DNA of 6,865 nucleotides from an uncultured Bacteroidales bacterium. Its GTDB lineage: Bacteria; Bacteroidota; Bacteroidia; Bacteroidales; UBA1715. Shown here one piece after another: positions 6,796 to 6,865 of this stretch. The notes beneath the pieces were generated by a model. The model was not told the origin of the DNA. It made no database searches and saw only the letters and a program-made list of their open reading frames with translations. The stretch is taken from the NCBI GenBank assembly GCA_937892155.1, contig CALAUG010000050.1, forward strand, positions 1 to 6,865, read 5' to 3'. The translations under genes were made by a program, and so were the position numbers. Numbering within the stretch: the first letter of the stretch is position 1; the number at the start of each line of letters is the position of its first letter.

Positions 6796-6829
6796 CAAAC
6801 GCTATGATTAATAATATGTTAGTTAAAAA
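6796..6829 (-). promoter_or_regulatory. Possible Bacteroidetes-type promoter of the hsd cassette
   Basis: On the minus strand TTTT (6825-6828) lies 20 bp before TAGCGTTTG (6796-6804), close to the Bacteroidetes consensus TTTG - 19 to 21 bp - TAnnTTTG but with one extra base in the -7 element and a mismatch at -33. The -7 part also lies in a small inverted repeat, ATAGC-AAAC-GCTAT (6792-6805). The rest of 6706-6865 is AT-rich and has no gene I can support. Confidence 0.2.
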
Positions 6830-6865
6830 TCTTTACTCTATTTTATCTTTTCGTTTTGTAAGTTA

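Noticed and set aside
1..6865. CRISPR array, tRNA, rRNA, transposase or integrase
   Set aside because: No spaced direct repeats of CRISPR type, no cloverleaf-like sequence, and no reading frame with transposase or recombinase motifs was seen on either strand.

Overview
The window is most likely from the Bacteroidales (Bacteroides, Parabacteroides, Prevotella or a relative). The evidence is AT-rich genes without strong Shine-Dalgarno sequences, tightly packed genes, and protein families whose sequence style is typical of that order. No rRNA or housekeeping marker is present, so genus is not assigned.

Layout. Positions 1-86 hold a GC-rich 3' end of a gene that enters from the left. A plus-strand gene follows (199-1524, or a longer form from 133). 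It encodes a Schlafen/AlbA_2 plus RecG-C-terminal-like (HATPase_c_4) plus winged-helix protein of the putative transcriptional regulator / ATP-binding type. Its 3' end runs into an 11-bp tandem repeat (1510-1562). The convergent intergenic region 1525-1752 holds that repeat, two inverted repeats, a weak terminator candidate and a short GC-rich island (about 1641-1710). From 6705 down to 1753, on the minus strand, lies a compact three-gene cassette with gaps of 8 and 4 bp. Its order is (i) a 722-aa N6-adenine methyltransferase (HsdM-like) with an N-terminal HSDR_N-type PD-(D/E)xK nuclease domain, (ii) a 477-aa protein combining a DGQHR/DndB/ParB-like N-terminal part with a nucleoside-deoxyribosyltransferase/TIR-like C-terminal domain, and (iii) a 445-aa two-TRD HsdS specificity subunit. 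Positions 6706-6865 are the non-coding leader of the cassette and contain a perfect 12-bp palindrome.

How the genes may work together. HsdS would direct the methyltransferase to a bipartite DNA site. The nuclease is fused to the methyltransferase and no translocating HsdR is present here, so the pair resembles BcgI-like Type IIB enzymes (one R-M chain plus one S chain) more than a textbook Type I system. The middle gene is the most unusual part: a possible modified-DNA or nucleotide sensor joined to a possible nucleotide- or NAD-consuming effector, locked between M and S. It may give the restriction locus a second, abortive-infection-like layer. That last step is inference. The convergent AlbA_2 protein is a common companion in defence islands and could be a regulator or an independent defence gene.
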